Made by a program: the position numbers and the translations under genes. The notes beneath the pieces are model-generated. The model had not been told where the DNA came from and did not search any database. It saw only the letters and a list, made by a program, of their open reading frames with translations. From Synergistales bacterium 58_81 (GTDB lineage: Bacteria; Synergistota; Synergistia; Synergistales; Thermovirgaceae), in NCBI GenBank assembly GCA_001509095.1, contig LGGV01000003.1:1-49734 (forward strand): 49,734 nt of DNA, read 5' to 3'. Positions within the stretch are counted from its first letter, which is position 1. Each line of letters begins with the position of its first letter. This document shows positions 18,057 through 26,896 of the stretch, piece by piece.

Positions 18057-18937
18057 AGAGTATGACCGGTTTCAGCCGGACAGAGGAGAGGACAGGTCTC
18101 TGTATTGTCGCCCTGGAGATATCGAGCGTCAACCACCGGAACCAGGAGATATCCGTCAGACTTCCCAGGGAGATCTCACACCTTGAGCCGATGATCCAGC
18201 AGAAGTTGAGGTCATCTTCCAGGAGGGGAAAGATCCAGGCAAGGATAGACATTTCGTGGGATTCGGCGGTCAAGGCTTCGAGGATAGAGTCGGAGGTCCT
18301 GAAAGGCTACGCTAAAGAGATGCAGGACATCAGAGTTCAACTAGGCATGAAGGGAGAGGTGAACCTTGAACTTCTTCTCCCCCTCCCCGGTGCGGTCTCC
18401 TCGCAGGAGGCCGCCGGCAGCGAACTGGAAGGCATCCTTAAAGATGCCGTGGAGACCATCCTGGACAGGGGCATCGAGGAGTGGGATTCCATGAGGGTAA
18501 AGGAAGGAGAGCATCTGCAGGGAGCGATCCTGGATCTGATGATCCAGTTCGGTAATATCACCGGCGTAATAGAGAACAAGTGGAGCACTGCCCGAGAGAA
18601 GGCTCTCAGTTCTGTCAGGGAAAGGATAAGTCAGGTCCTGGGAGCTTACGCCCCAGCAGTTGATGAGAACCGTATCGCCCAGGAGATAGTGCTCCTCTCC
18701 GACAAGTGGGATATCACCGAGGAGATAGCGAGGTCCTCGAGCCACGTGGATAAATTTCTCGGCTTGGTACATAATGATGAGGTCTCGGGGAAGACCCTGG
18801 ATTTTCTCCTTCAGGAGATGAACAGGGAGATCAATACTATTGCTTCAAAGGTCCAGGATCCTGAGGTGAGGTGGGCGGCCGTCGAGGCCAAGGGCCTCCT
18901 TGAGAGCATCAGGGAGCAGGTCCAGAACTTGGAGTGA
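18050..18937 (+). CDS. YicC family endoribonuclease-like protein
   Basis: A 295-residue YicC/YloC family protein; E. coli YicC is a reported endoribonuclease. KSMTGFSR at the N-terminus and [16 protein letters not shown] a little later are family hallmarks; the C-terminal part is helical, ending [26 protein letters not shown] 18050 is chosen because GGAAGGAG lies 8 nt upstream and it puts the start next to SMTGFS as in other members; GTG 18041 is possible. It precedes remA-gmk-rpoZ, the classic Firmicutes order. Confidence 0.88.
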   Translation: MLKSMTGFSRTEERTGLCIVALEISSVNHRNQEISVRLPREISHLEPMIQQKLRSSSRRGKIQARIDISWDSAVKASRIESEVLKGYAKEMQDIRVQLGMKGEVNLELLLPLPGAVSSQEAAGSELEGILKDAVETILDRGIEEWDSMRVKEGEHLQGAILDLMIQFGNITGVIENKWSTAREKALSSVRERISQVLGAYAPAVDENRIAQEIVLLSDKWDITEEIARSSSHVDKFLGLVHNDEVSGKTLDFLLQEMNREINTIASKVQDPEVRWAAVEAKGLLESIREQVQNLE

Positions 18938-18938
18938 G

Positions 18939-19208
18939 ATGATGGGTTATAACCTTTTGCACATCGGGTTCGGGAACATGATAGTTATCGAGAGGGTCGT
19001 GGCGATCATCCACCCCTCCTCCGCTCCGATCAAGCGGCTGAAGGATGAAGCGAGAAGCCAGGGCAGGCTTATCGATGCCACTGAAGGCCGGAAGACCCGG
19101 GCTATCCTGATAACCGACAGTAACCACGTGGTTCTGTCGGCGATCCAGCCAGAGACGATAGGTGTCAGGTTCGAGGGGAAGGAGAAGGAGGGCGAACCTG
19201 ATCGATAG
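18939..19208 (+). CDS. remA: RemA family regulator (DUF370)
   Basis: An 89-residue protein with [18 protein letters not shown] at the start and [22 protein letters not shown] in the second half, the RemA/YlzA signature. In Bacillus RemA is a ring-forming DNA-binding activator of biofilm matrix and osmoprotection genes. Length is normal. It begins 1 bp after the yicC stop (GGAG upstream) and overlaps the likely start of gmk. Presence of both Veg and RemA hints at Firmicutes-type matrix control, which is inference only. Confidence 0.9.
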   Translation: MMGYNLLHIGFGNMIVIERVVAIIHPSSAPIKRLKDEARSQGRLIDATEGRKTRAILITDSNHVVLSAIQPETIGVRFEGKEKEGEPDR

Positions 19209-19776
19209 GGGGCGGCTTTTCGTGATCTCCGGCCCCAGCGGGGTTGGGAAAGGGACTCTCAGGAAAGCACTTTTCGAGACCGTTGAGGGTCTCGAATACT
19301 CCATATCCTGCACCACCCGTGAACCCAGAGAGGGAGAGACCGAAGGAGTCGATTACAACTTCATCAGCCATGAACGCTTCAGGGAGCTGGTGGAACAGGG
19401 GAGTTTCCTGGAATGGGCAGAGGTCCACGGTAACCTTTACGGTACCCTCAAGGAGAACGTTGAGAGGATCCTCGCCGACGGGCGTGACGCAGTCCTCGAG
19501 ATAGACGTTCAGGGAGCTCTCCAGGTCAAAGGTTCGATGCCGGAAGCGGTTCTTGTCTTTATCCTCCCTCCATCGGAGGAGGAACTCAGGAACAGGTTGG
19601 ACAGGAGGGGTACGGAAAAGGAGGAGGATCTCGAAGGCCGACTTAAGGAGGCCAGGAACGAGATGCTCCTTTCGGCAAGATACGATCACCTGGTCGTCAA
19701 TGACGACCTTGACAGAGCTCTGGAAGCCCTCAGGAAAATAATTGAGAGTTACAGGGACCCAGGTCAAACCCCATAA
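19162..19776 (+). CDS. gmk: Guanylate kinase
   Basis: A guanylate kinase (GMP to GDP) of 204 residues from GTG 19162. The P-loop [11 protein letters not shown] and the GMP-binding [11 protein letters not shown] and GVDYNF segments are intact, as is [14 protein letters not shown]. The start is unclear: GTG 19162 has no ribosome site and adds a basic 12-residue lead, while CTG 19198 has a near-perfect GGAGGGCGAA upstream and puts the start where most family members begin. No ATG is available. It overlaps remA. Confidence 0.94.
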   Translation: MSGSRGRRRRANLIDRGRLFVISGPSGVGKGTLRKALFETVEGLEYSISCTTREPREGETEGVDYNFISHERFRELVEQGSFLEWAEVHGNLYGTLKENVERILADGRDAVLEIDVQGALQVKGSMPEAVLVFILPPSEEELRNRLDRRGTEKEEDLEGRLKEARNEMLLSARYDHLVVNDDLDRALEALRKIIESYRDPGQTP

Positions 19777-19800
19777 TAAATTTCGACGAGGTGATAACCA

Positions 19801-20070
19801 GTGACAGAAAATTCCTACAAGGTGAAGGATCCATCTATTTTGTCGAACAAGTATCTTTTAGCCTGCGTGATCGCCAAACGGGCGAGACAGCTCAGCGAAA
19901 AGAAGGGGCGCGTTAATCTGGAGGAGGGTGAGGCATATTTTGACCCTGTCCAGCACGCCATAAGGGAGATCGAAGATGGGAAGATAGTTGTCGAGGTCCC
20001 CAAAGGCGGTCAGGCACCTGATCCGGAAGGAGACGAAAAGAATGTCCCTGGGGTGGAAGAAGGATCGTAA
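19801..20070 (+). CDS. rpoZ: RNA polymerase omega subunit
   Basis: An 89-residue omega subunit, which helps fold beta-prime and assemble RNA polymerase. The conserved SNKYLLACVIAKRARQLSEK lies at residues 15-34 and the HAIREIEDGKI segment at about 52-62. The C-terminal third is acidic and low in complexity. GTG start with GAGGTGA upstream. It sits between gmk and coaBC as in Bacillus. Confidence 0.92.
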   Translation: MTENSYKVKDPSILSNKYLLACVIAKRARQLSEKKGRVNLEEGEAYFDPVQHAIREIEDGKIVVEVPKGGQAPDPEGDEKNVPGVEEGS

Positions 20071-21265
20071 GATGTTCCTGGGGGTCTGCGGAGGTATCTC
20101 CGCCTACAAGATCCCTGAATTGATCAGAGAGTTCGGGAGGTACGACTGGGAGGTCGAGACGGCCCTGACCCAGGCTGCGGAAAAGTTCGTCTCGCCCCTT
20201 GTTATTTCGACACTCTCCGGGAAGAGAGTATGGCTGGAGGAGGATTTCCTTTCCCGCGAAGAGGGGTGGAAGATCCCCCACATAAACATCGCTGAGTGGG
20301 CCGACATAACCGTTATTGCCCCGGCGACAGCTTCTTTCCTTCATAAAGCAGCATGGGGGGAGGCTTCAGACGTGATCTCCGCAGCTATACTGGCCACCCG
20401 GAAGCCGGTGATGATCTTTCCGGCCATGAACGTATTCATGTGGGAGAACAGGGCTGTAAGAGAAAATACCAGCCGCTGCAGGGACCTTGGTTACCAGGTT
20501 TTCGAGCCAGAGGAAGGTTTTCTGGCATGCGGTTACGAAGGGAAGGGAAGACTCCCCTCCCCGGAGGTCATCAGGGAAGAGGTTTTTCGGGCCCTGGAGC
20601 CGCGAAAGGACATGAAGGGGGTCAGGGTACTCGTCACATCAGGCCCTACAAGGGAGGCCATAGATCCTGTCCGTTTCATCAGCAACCCGAGCTCCGGCAA
20701 GATGGGGTCATCGCTGGCGAGGACCTGCTGGTACAGAGGTGCGGAGGTGACGATGATCACAGGTCCTGTTGCCGAGTCACCTCCCCACGGGGTCAGGGTG
20801 ATAAACGTGGTATCCGCCGATGATATGTATGAAGCAACCATGGAGGAGGCCCATTCCCATGACATAATCGTCAAGGCGGCTGCAGTGGGAGACTTCAGTC
20901 CCTCGTCCTTCTCGACGAGCAAGATCAAACGAAGGGAAGGCAAGCCCCTGGTCCTCGAGATGGTCCCCAACAGGGATATTGCCGCAGCCCTGGGAGCCTC
21001 CAGGAGACCGGGGCAGTTCATTGTCGGTTTTGCTGCCGAGACCGAGGACCCTGTGGAGAATGCCATGGGCAAGCTCAGGAAGAAAGGGCTCGATCTTATC
21101 GTTGTAAATGATGTCAGCGGACCCGAAGGAGCCTTTGGATCGGATAGCAACTCTGTCAGGATCATCGGCTGTGAGGGGGTGCTCTCCTTCGTGGAGGGTT
21201 CGAAGGAAGATGTAGCAGAAGCCATCTGGAACGTAGTTGCCCGACGGCGCAGGGAACGCGGTTAG
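20042..21265 (+). CDS. coaBC: Bifunctional phosphopantothenoylcysteine decarboxylase/synthetase CoaBC
   Basis: A 407-residue two-domain coenzyme A enzyme. The N-terminal CoaC flavoprotein half has GVCGGISAYK, the IAPATA and PAMNVFMW segments, and the active-site cysteine in LACGYEGKGRL; the CoaB half starts at RVLVTSGPTREAIDPVRFI and contains SSGKMG and the lysine in the DFSP...KIKR region. ATG 20042 has GGAAGGAG 9 nt upstream and overlaps rpoZ; ATG 20072, just after the rpoZ stop, is also possible. Product serves CoA supply together with CoaD at 31.1 kb. Confidence 0.94.
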   Translation: MSLGWKKDRKMFLGVCGGISAYKIPELIREFGRYDWEVETALTQAAEKFVSPLVISTLSGKRVWLEEDFLSREEGWKIPHINIAEWADITVIAPATASFLHKAAWGEASDVISAAILATRKPVMIFPAMNVFMWENRAVRENTSRCRDLGYQVFEPEEGFLACGYEGKGRLPSPEVIREEVFRALEPRKDMKGVRVLVTSGPTREAIDPVRFISNPSSGKMGSSLARTCWYRGAEVTMITGPVAESPPHGVRVINVVSADDMYEATMEEAHSHDIIVKAAAVGDFSPSSFSTSKIKRREGKPLVLEMVPNRDIAAALGASRRPGQFIVGFAAETEDPVENAMGKLRKKGLDLIVVNDVSGPEGAFGSDSNSVRIIGCEGVLSFVEGSKEDVAEAIWNVVARRRRERG

Positions 21266-23070
21266 TGGAAGTGTTCCTGGAAGTGATAGTACCAGGACCG
21301 TGGTGGCATCCTTTGACCTATGAATGGGATAGACCCGCTGAACGGGGCGTCAGGCTTTCTGTTCCTGTAGCTGGCAGGACCAGGACAGGGTTTGCCACAG
21401 GGACCGTATCGGGAACTCCCCCTGCTGCATCTTTCAGAATTTTGAAAGCGAAAGAGATCCTTGACGATTCCCCCCCTCTGGGTTGGGAGCTGTTCGAGAC
21501 CGCCTTGCGCCTGGGCAGGCATTTTTTGTGCGGGCCCGGAGAAGCCCTCAAGGTGGTCTCCCCCGATCATATCCTTGCCGGAGAGCCGACAGGTGACCTA
21601 CCCCGGCCAGCACCCCCCGGAGAGTCTTCCTCAGAGAGCCAGTGTTTTCTCCCCTCCTTTGGAGACAGGAAGGAAGAATACCTCCGTTCGATCCTTTCCA
21701 GCAAAGCAGGGGTGCTGGTGCTTTTCCCGGAGAGGGAAGGCGCTTCGTCCTTCTGGAAAGGGCTTCCTCCGGAGGTCAAGAGAGAGGGGGTCCTGTGGAC
21801 ATCAAGCTCCGGTGTCGCTGCAAGGAAGAGATGGGAGAGGGTGAGGACGGGAGAGGCCAGAATAGTGGTCGGATCCCCTGCCGCGGCCTTTGCTCCTCTC
21901 CCGTCAATGGACCTTGTGATCGTCGAAGATGAGGGCAACCCTGCCTACAACTCAGAAAGATTTCCATATTTCAATTCCCGGAGCGTCGCAGGTTCGAGGG
22001 CCCGTCTGTGGGGTGCCGGCCTGATCTACGGAGGGAGCGTCCCCTCGGCGAGGAGTTTTCTGAAGGGAGCTTCCTGGCCGGGATCCAACGGACCGGGGAA
22101 GTATGTTTTCGTATCTCTCCGAGACGCCCGGAGAATTACCGTCCCCGGAGTGAACGAACCCCTGACCGTAAGCGACACGGCTCTGAGCCGCACCAAAGAA
22201 ACAGTGCAGGAGAAGGGGACCGTGATCTGGGTCCTGGACAGGAAGGGTTACTCCAGCACCGTAATATGTGGGGAGTGCGGGAGACTCCTGACCTGTGAAA
22301 GGTGTGGTCTTCCCATCAGATGGGATGACGGCCGACAGGTCTTCGCCTGTACCTGCTGCGGTAAGGAGAACCCCGTTTCGGACCTTTGCCCCTCCTGTGG
22401 AGGCCGTTCACTCCAGGGATCCAGGCCGGGCCTTGAAGGGGCAAGGATGGTAGCGGAGAGTGTGCTTGGCGAAGATCTCCCCCTTTTCACATGGCACGCT
22501 GACGTCCGACAGACCGTCTCTTCGAGGAAGAAGATGATAGAGGGGCTGGCCGGGGGAGGAGTAGTGGTAGGTTCCCGGAAATCCCTGGAAATTTGCGACT
22601 TCCTGTCCGTTCCGCTTATATGCTGGCTTGACGCCGATTCCGCCGCAGGGGCTCCTTTTTTTGACTCTCGTGTCCGGGCCTTCAGGATGATCTGGGAATC
22701 GGCCTGGAGAGGCCCCGGTCACAACGGCAGAACAGTGGTCGTGCAAAGCCGGCGCCCCAGGACGGGTTGGCAGAAGGGTCTGGTGGCGGGGTGGGACTAT
22801 TTCTGGAAGAATGAGCTTGAGGAGAGAAGGGTCCTGGACCTTCCTCCATGGAGATATCTTGTCGAGATAACCAACCTTGGTGTAAGCAAGGAAAGGATCA
22901 AGGGGCTTCTCATCGAGAAAGGTATAGAGCCCCTTGATCCGGGAAGTTCCATGGACATTATCTGGGTCAAGTGCAGTGACCTGGAAGGGTTAAGGAAAAC
23001 CCTGGCCCCACTTTTCATTATATCTGGATCCTCCAGGGTTTTCCCCAGGATATCCCTCCGGTCGGATTAG
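21265..23070 (+). CDS. priA: PriA-like primosomal protein with degenerate helicase motifs
   Basis: A 601-residue PriA homologue, which in other bacteria loads the replicative helicase at stalled forks. The N-terminal DNA-binding domain and eight zinc cysteines (C335, C338, C344, C347, C362, C365, C375, C378) are present, but the ATPase is not: the Walker A position reads SFGDRKEEYL (131-140) instead of G-x-TGSGKTEVYL, motif II reads EDEG (221-224) instead of DEEH, SATPS reads GSVPS, and the TQMxxKG and QVAGRAGR motifs are gone. The fold is retained without an active ATP site, so it may act as a loader or scaffold rather than a helicase. GTG 21265 overlaps the coaBC stop. Confidence 0.85.
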   Translation: MEVFLEVIVPGPWWHPLTYEWDRPAERGVRLSVPVAGRTRTGFATGTVSGTPPAASFRILKAKEILDDSPPLGWELFETALRLGRHFLCGPGEALKVVSPDHILAGEPTGDLPRPAPPGESSSESQCFLPSFGDRKEEYLRSILSSKAGVLVLFPEREGASSFWKGLPPEVKREGVLWTSSSGVAARKRWERVRTGEARIVVGSPAAAFAPLPSMDLVIVEDEGNPAYNSERFPYFNSRSVAGSRARLWGAGLIYGGSVPSARSFLKGASWPGSNGPGKYVFVSLRDARRITVPGVNEPLTVSDTALSRTKETVQEKGTVIWVLDRKGYSSTVICGECGRLLTCERCGLPIRWDDGRQVFACTCCGKENPVSDLCPSCGGRSLQGSRPGLEGARMVAESVLGEDLPLFTWHADVRQTVSSRKKMIEGLAGGGVVVGSRKSLEICDFLSVPLICWLDADSAAGAPFFDSRVRAFRMIWESAWRGPGHNGRTVVVQSRRPRTGWQKGLVAGWDYFWKNELEERRVLDLPPWRYLVEITNLGVSKERIKGLLIEKGIEPLDPGSSMDIIWVKCSDLEGLRKTLAPLFIISGSSRVFPRISLRSD

Positions 23071-23096
23071 AAGACCGGGAAAGGCAGGAATGATCC

Positions 23097-24422
23097 ATGG
23101 CAATAGTTGCTATCGTCGGACGGCCCAACGTGGGCAAGTCATCTCTCTTCAACCGCATCGTCGGGAAGAGAAGAGCCATCGTGGACGATCAACCCGGTGT
23201 AACCAGGGATCGTATCTATGGCGAAGTGGAACACGGGGAGAGAACGTTCCTGCTGGTCGATACCGGGGGCCTTCTCCCCGAGGGGGGAGACTCCATCGCC
23301 GGTAGCATCAGAAGGCAGGTCCTTCTGGCCGTGGAAGAGAGCGATCTCCTGGTTCTTGTTGTCGACGGGAAGGACGGGATGACGACCCTCGACAGGGAAG
23401 TGGCCCTGTTCCTCAGAAAGAGGGAGAAGCCGGTCATCGTCGCTGCCAACAAGATCGATGACATTGTCCACGAGGGCAGGGAGGCCGAGGCCTATACCCT
23501 CGGATTCAAAGACGTCATCGGTGTCAGCGCGGCCCACAACAGGAACATCGAAGAGCTGCTCGACCGGATCGTATCCCTGGTCCCGGAGAAGGGACAAGTC
23601 CAGGGGGCCCCAAGGGAAGGGGAGGTTGCCGTGGCGATCGTGGGTCGTCCCAACGTGGGAAAGTCCACGCTCCTCAACCTTCTTTCTGGGTCCGAAAGGT
23701 CTTTGGTAAGCCCAATGCCAGGCACTACAAGGGATTCGGTGGACTCCCAGGTCACGATCGGGGGCAGGCATTTCCGGTTCATCGATACGGCCGGGTTGAG
23801 AAAAAAGAGCAGGATCGCCTCGGACGTTGAATTCTACTCCCTGGTAAGGACCCATGAAAGCATTGGAAGATCCGACGTTGCGGTCCTTCTGATGGAGGGG
23901 GGGGAGATCTGCACAGACCAGGACAAGAAAATGGCCGGCCTGGTGATAGAGAAGGGCAAGGGGCTGATAATCGCGGTCAACAAATGGGACCTTTTACAGA
24001 AAGACCCGGATCTGGGGGACAGGATATCAAAACAGATCAGGGATGAGATGCCTTTCACCGATTTTGCCCCGCTGATCTTCATTTCGGGATTGACTGGAAG
24101 GGGTGTCCACAAATTACCCGAAATGATCTCCGCGGTCCAGACGAACAGGTCTCGTTGGCTGGACACCTCCAAGATCGGGGCCCTTGTCAGGGACGTGCTC
24201 GCATTTGAGAGGATGCCGACAGCTCCAGGGGGGAGGATGCTCAGGATAAAGGGGTGTACACAGGTTGCCGTGAATCCTCCGGCCTTTGCCTTCTCCGTCA
24301 ACGACCGGGATATTGTCACCAGGTCCTTCGAAAGATACGTTGCAAAGAGGATAAGGGAGATGGGTGATTTCGAGGGGACTCCCCTAAGGGTCTTCTGGAG
24401 ATCGGGACGGAAAGGGGCCTGA
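23097..24422 (+). CDS. der: Ribosome assembly GTPase Der (EngA)
   Basis: A 441-residue protein with two tandem GTPase domains and a C-terminal KH-like domain, needed for 50S subunit maturation. First G1 GRPNVGKSSLFNRI (about residue 8), DTGGL (G3), NKID (G4); second G1 GRPNVGKSTLLNLL (about residue 182), DTAGLRKKSRI (G3), NKWD (G4). The C-terminus ends with the family's TPLRVFWRSGRK. Length is normal. Confidence 0.97.
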   Translation: MAIVAIVGRPNVGKSSLFNRIVGKRRAIVDDQPGVTRDRIYGEVEHGERTFLLVDTGGLLPEGGDSIAGSIRRQVLLAVEESDLLVLVVDGKDGMTTLDREVALFLRKREKPVIVAANKIDDIVHEGREAEAYTLGFKDVIGVSAAHNRNIEELLDRIVSLVPEKGQVQGAPREGEVAVAIVGRPNVGKSTLLNLLSGSERSLVSPMPGTTRDSVDSQVTIGGRHFRFIDTAGLRKKSRIASDVEFYSLVRTHESIGRSDVAVLLMEGGEICTDQDKKMAGLVIEKGKGLIIAVNKWDLLQKDPDLGDRISKQIRDEMPFTDFAPLIFISGLTGRGVHKLPEMISAVQTNRSRWLDTSKIGALVRDVLAFERMPTAPGGRMLRIKGCTQVAVNPPAFAFSVNDRDIVTRSFERYVAKRIREMGDFEGTPLRVFWRSGRKGA

Positions 24423-24446
24423 TCTGCACACAGAGCCACTCAGCAC

Positions 24447-24475
24447 TTGACCACTTCTGCTGCAGATGATATTAG
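24447..24475 (+). promoter_or_regulatory. Promoter for hup
   Basis: TTGACC (24447-24452), a 17-bp spacer and TATTAG (24470-24475) with TG two bases upstream of it. The transcript would start at about 24482, exactly where an imperfect hairpin (TGGCCGTcAGT/ACTaACGGCCA, 24482-24509) begins. Confidence 0.6.
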
Positions 24476-24544
24476 TGTATCTGGCCGTCAGTGATAAGAC
24501 TAACGGCCATATTGACATCCTGAAGAGCTGGAGGTGCGGGCAAA

Positions 24545-24820
24545 GTGACTAAGGCGGATCTGATCAACGCGGTCGCAAAATCTGCGGGCATCACCAAGAA
24601 ACAGGCGCATGAGGCTGTAGGTTCCACTTTCGGGGCTATCGTCAAGTCTCTCGCCGATGGGGAGAAGGTTCAGCTGGTCGGCTTCGGGACTTTCGAGGTA
24701 AGGAACAGAGCCCCCAGAAAGGGGAGAAATCCCCAGGATCCCACCAAGGTCATCAACATCCCGGGGAAGAAGGTCCCCGCTTTCAGGCCTGGCAAAGCCC
24801 TGAAAGACAAAGTTCGCTGA
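24545..24820 (+). CDS. hup: HU family DNA-binding protein
   Basis: A 91-residue nucleoid protein of the HU/IHF family that bends and compacts DNA as a dimer. MTKADLINAVAK at the N-terminus and the signature GFGTFEVRNRAPRKGRNPQDP (about residues 47-66) mark the beta arm. It is HU rather than an IHF subunit from its length and the arm sequence. GTG start with GGAGGTG upstream. It ends 18 bp from the convergent ksgA with no obvious terminator. Confidence 0.95.
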   Translation: MTKADLINAVAKSAGITKKQAHEAVGSTFGAIVKSLADGEKVQLVGFGTFEVRNRAPRKGRNPQDPTKVINIPGKKVPAFRPGKALKDKVR

Positions 24821-24838
24821 CCCTTCCGATCTTATTCA

Positions 24839-25702
24839 TCAAGGTTTGCGGGCAGGGGGCCCTGTGCCTCCTGCCTCCTTTTTCCCCCCCCGGAGCAGGG
24901 GAGAGAGTATTTCGAAGAGAGCAGACCAATGTTTTAGTTCCAGTTCTTCGGCCCTGGATGATACGGAAAGGCCGGCCTTCTCGAGCAGGGCGGCTTTCTC
25001 ATGTCTGGTCCCCGGCAAAAGACCCGCAAGGTTGTTCAGGAGAGTTTTTCTTCTATGGGAAAAAGCCGAGCGGATCAGAGTTCGCCATACCTTGTCCCTG
25101 GGAAGTTCAAGACCCTTCGTTATGGTTATCTCGAGCAGGGCGGACGTGACCTCTGGGGAAGGATTGAAAGCCTCCGGGGGGACCTTCCTGAGAATGCGCG
25201 CCTCTCCCATGGCATGGATAGTCACCCCCAGAGGGTAACGGTCCTTTGACCGTGCCGGGGCACATATCTTCTCTGCGGCCTCTTTCTGAACCATCAGCAG
25301 CATGTAGCGAAGGCCGACAGGGGGATAGAGTTCTAGCACTTTCCATATAAGTGGAGTGGTTATGTGGTAGGGGATATTGGCGACCATCTTGTTCGGAGGT
25401 GGGTCCAGTTCAATGGGTAGGCCGCCCTTCAGAGCGTCCCCCCAGAGTATCCTGAGATTGGAGTACCTGGTCCTGATCTCAAAAAGGAATGGCTCCAGCC
25501 TTCGGTCGATCTCCAGCGAATGGACCAGCGAGGCTCCCCTCTTCAAAAGCCCCTCCGTGAGGACTCCCTTGCCCGCACCGACCTCCAGCACAACGTCACC
25601 GGGACCCACGTCGCTGCTGTCGAGGATCACGCGAAGGATATTTTTGTCGACTAGAAAGTTCTGTCCTATTCGGGTGTTAGGTCTGAGGAAGCTCTCGGGC
25701 AT
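24839..25702 (-). CDS. ksgA: 16S rRNA dimethyladenosine transferase KsgA (RsmA)
   Basis: A 287-residue SAM-dependent enzyme that dimethylates A1518 and A1519 in 16S rRNA during 30S maturation. GQNFLVD (residues 13-19), the SAM loop LEVGAGKGVLTEGLL, and the catalytic motif ANIPYH (NLPY type, N-I-P-Y here, near residue 108) are visible, as is the C-terminal FSHRRKTLLNNL. The last 15 or so residues are low-complexity. The ribosome site is weak. It lies downstream of tRNA-Pro and its terminator, on the same strand; no clear promoter is seen. Confidence 0.94.
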   Translation of the reverse strand: MPESFLRPNTRIGQNFLVDKNILRVILDSSDVGPGDVVLEVGAGKGVLTEGLLKRGASLVHSLEIDRRLEPFLFEIRTRYSNLRILWGDALKGGLPIELDPPPNKMVANIPYHITTPLIWKVLELYPPVGLRYMLLMVQKEAAEKICAPARSKDRYPLGVTIHAMGEARILRKVPPEAFNPSPEVTSALLEITITKGLELPRDKVWRTLIRSAFSHRRKTLLNNLAGLLPGTRHEKAALLEKAGLSVSSRAEELELKHWSALFEILSPLLRGGKKEAGGTGPPARKP

Positions 25703-25748
25703 TATCCAGCGGCCCCCCGGTCGTTACAGATCGCAGTATCCTGCAATG

Positions 25749-25783
25749 AAAAAGCGGGATAACCAGAAGGTCTCCCGCTTTTT
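25749..25783 (-). terminator. Terminator after tRNA-Pro (symmetric, could act both ways)
   Basis: AAAAAGCGGGA (25749-25759) and TCCCGCTTTTT (25773-25783) form an 11-bp stem whose A and T ends provide a T-run on either strand. It lies 7 bp beyond the 3' end of tRNA-Pro. Confidence 0.85.
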
Positions 25784-25789
25784 GATCCT

Positions 25790-25867
25790 TGGTCGGGACG
25801 AGAGGATTTGAACCTCCGACCCCTTGACCCCCAGTCAAGTGCGCTAACCAGGCTGCGCTACGTCCCG
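25790..25867 (-). tRNA. tRNA-Pro (GGG anticodon)
   Basis: A 78-nt tRNA with encoded CCA on the minus strand. Acceptor CGGGACG pairs with CGTCCCG, the D arm contains AGCGCAGCCTGGTTAGCGC, the anticodon stem-loop is CTTGA-CTGGGGG-TCAAG with GGG at positions 34-36, and the T loop carries GGTTCAAATCC. The first base C1 pairing with G72 is typical of bacterial tRNA-Pro. Confidence 0.96.
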
Positions 25868-25879
25868 TAGGCGACGAAC

Positions 25880-25908
25880 ATTGTATCCTTGTTCGGTTTT
25901 CAGGTCAA
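25880..25908 (-). promoter_or_regulatory. Promoter for tRNA-Pro
   Basis: On the minus strand TTGACC (25903-25908), a 17-bp spacer and TACAAT (25880-25885) lie 13 bp before the tRNA. Confidence 0.75.
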
Positions 25909-25938
25909 GAAAGAATATGCAGGCACGTCCAGTGCTGA

Positions 25939-26883
25939 TCAGGCCTGGGGCTCCCAGGTCTCACCGCACCTCTTGAGCACATACTCCCACTCTTCGTCGA
26001 CATCCTTCTGGAGAGCCTCAATGACCGCCTGACCTGTCTCACCTTTGAGAAGGTGCCTGAACCTCCCCTGGGGTTTAAGGAATTCTTCCACGGGGACCCT
26101 TTTCTTCGGCTTGTAACCCAGCTTCCATTCACCGTCTATCACCTCGTAAACGGGCCAAAAACGGGTCTCAACGGCGAGTTTGCAGATATCCCTCTGAAGA
26201 GATGGTTCCAGCCTCCAAAAGAGGACACAGGGGGCAAGGACGTTGACGAAGGCAGGTCCCGGTGTCTCGATGGCCTTTTTGACCTTTTCGATGACCTCCA
26301 TAGGGTTGTGGATCGTGGTCTGGGCCACGTAGGGAATGTGATGGGCCGCCATAATGACCGTCAGATCCTTGGGCTTCTGTATCTTCCCGGGGATGACCTT
26401 CCCAGCTGGAGCTGTAGATGTGTCGGCGCCCTTTGGCGTAGCGCTGCTCCTCTGGGCACCGGTATTCATGTAGCCCTGGTTGTTGTAGCAGATGTAGGTG
26501 AAGTCGTGTCCCCGCTCCGCTGCCCCAGAGAGGGCCTGGAGCCCTATGTCGTAGGTGCCCCCGTCGCCGCCGAAGGCGACGAACTTGATGTCCTTCGTTA
26601 TCTTGCCCTTCTTCTTCAGTGCAACATAGGCCGCCTCGATCCCGGAGACGCTGGCGCCGGCGTTCTCGAAGGCGGAGTGAAGGAAGGGTACCCCCCAGGC
26701 GTTGTAGGGGTATATGGTGGTGGAGACCTCCAGGCAACCCGTTGCAGCGGTGACAACAACGGGCTGTTCAACAGCCAGGAGCGCCTGCTGGACCACCGTA
26801 GGCGCGCCACACCCCGGGCACATCCTGTGTCCCTGGCGCATGGCTCTTTCCTTTGTGATCAGGTCTTTCAGTTTGACAGCCAT
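25939..26883 (-). CDS. porB: Pyruvate:ferredoxin oxidoreductase, beta subunit
   Basis: A 314-residue TPP-binding subunit of 2-oxoacid:ferredoxin oxidoreductase. GHRMCPGCGAPTVVQQALLA (residues 19-38) supplies the first cluster cysteines; the TPP motif GDGGTYDIGLQALSGAAERG is at about 109-128 with YNNQGYMNTGAQRSSATP following; a later cysteine in LAPCVLFW completes the fourth cluster ligand set. The sequence (NTGAQRS, AAGK... region) matches pyruvate-type PorB. Last gene of porC-porD-porA-porB. Confidence 0.95.
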   Translation of the reverse strand: MAVKLKDLITKERAMRQGHRMCPGCGAPTVVQQALLAVEQPVVVTAATGCLEVSTTIYPYNAWGVPFLHSAFENAGASVSGIEAAYVALKKKGKITKDIKFVAFGGDGGTYDIGLQALSGAAERGHDFTYICYNNQGYMNTGAQRSSATPKGADTSTAPAGKVIPGKIQKPKDLTVIMAAHHIPYVAQTTIHNPMEVIEKVKKAIETPGPAFVNVLAPCVLFWRLEPSLQRDICKLAVETRFWPVYEVIDGEWKLGYKPKKRVPVEEFLKPQGRFRHLLKGETGQAVIEALQKDVDEEWEYVLKRCGETWEPQA

Positions 26884-26896
26884 CCTGGTGCACCCC

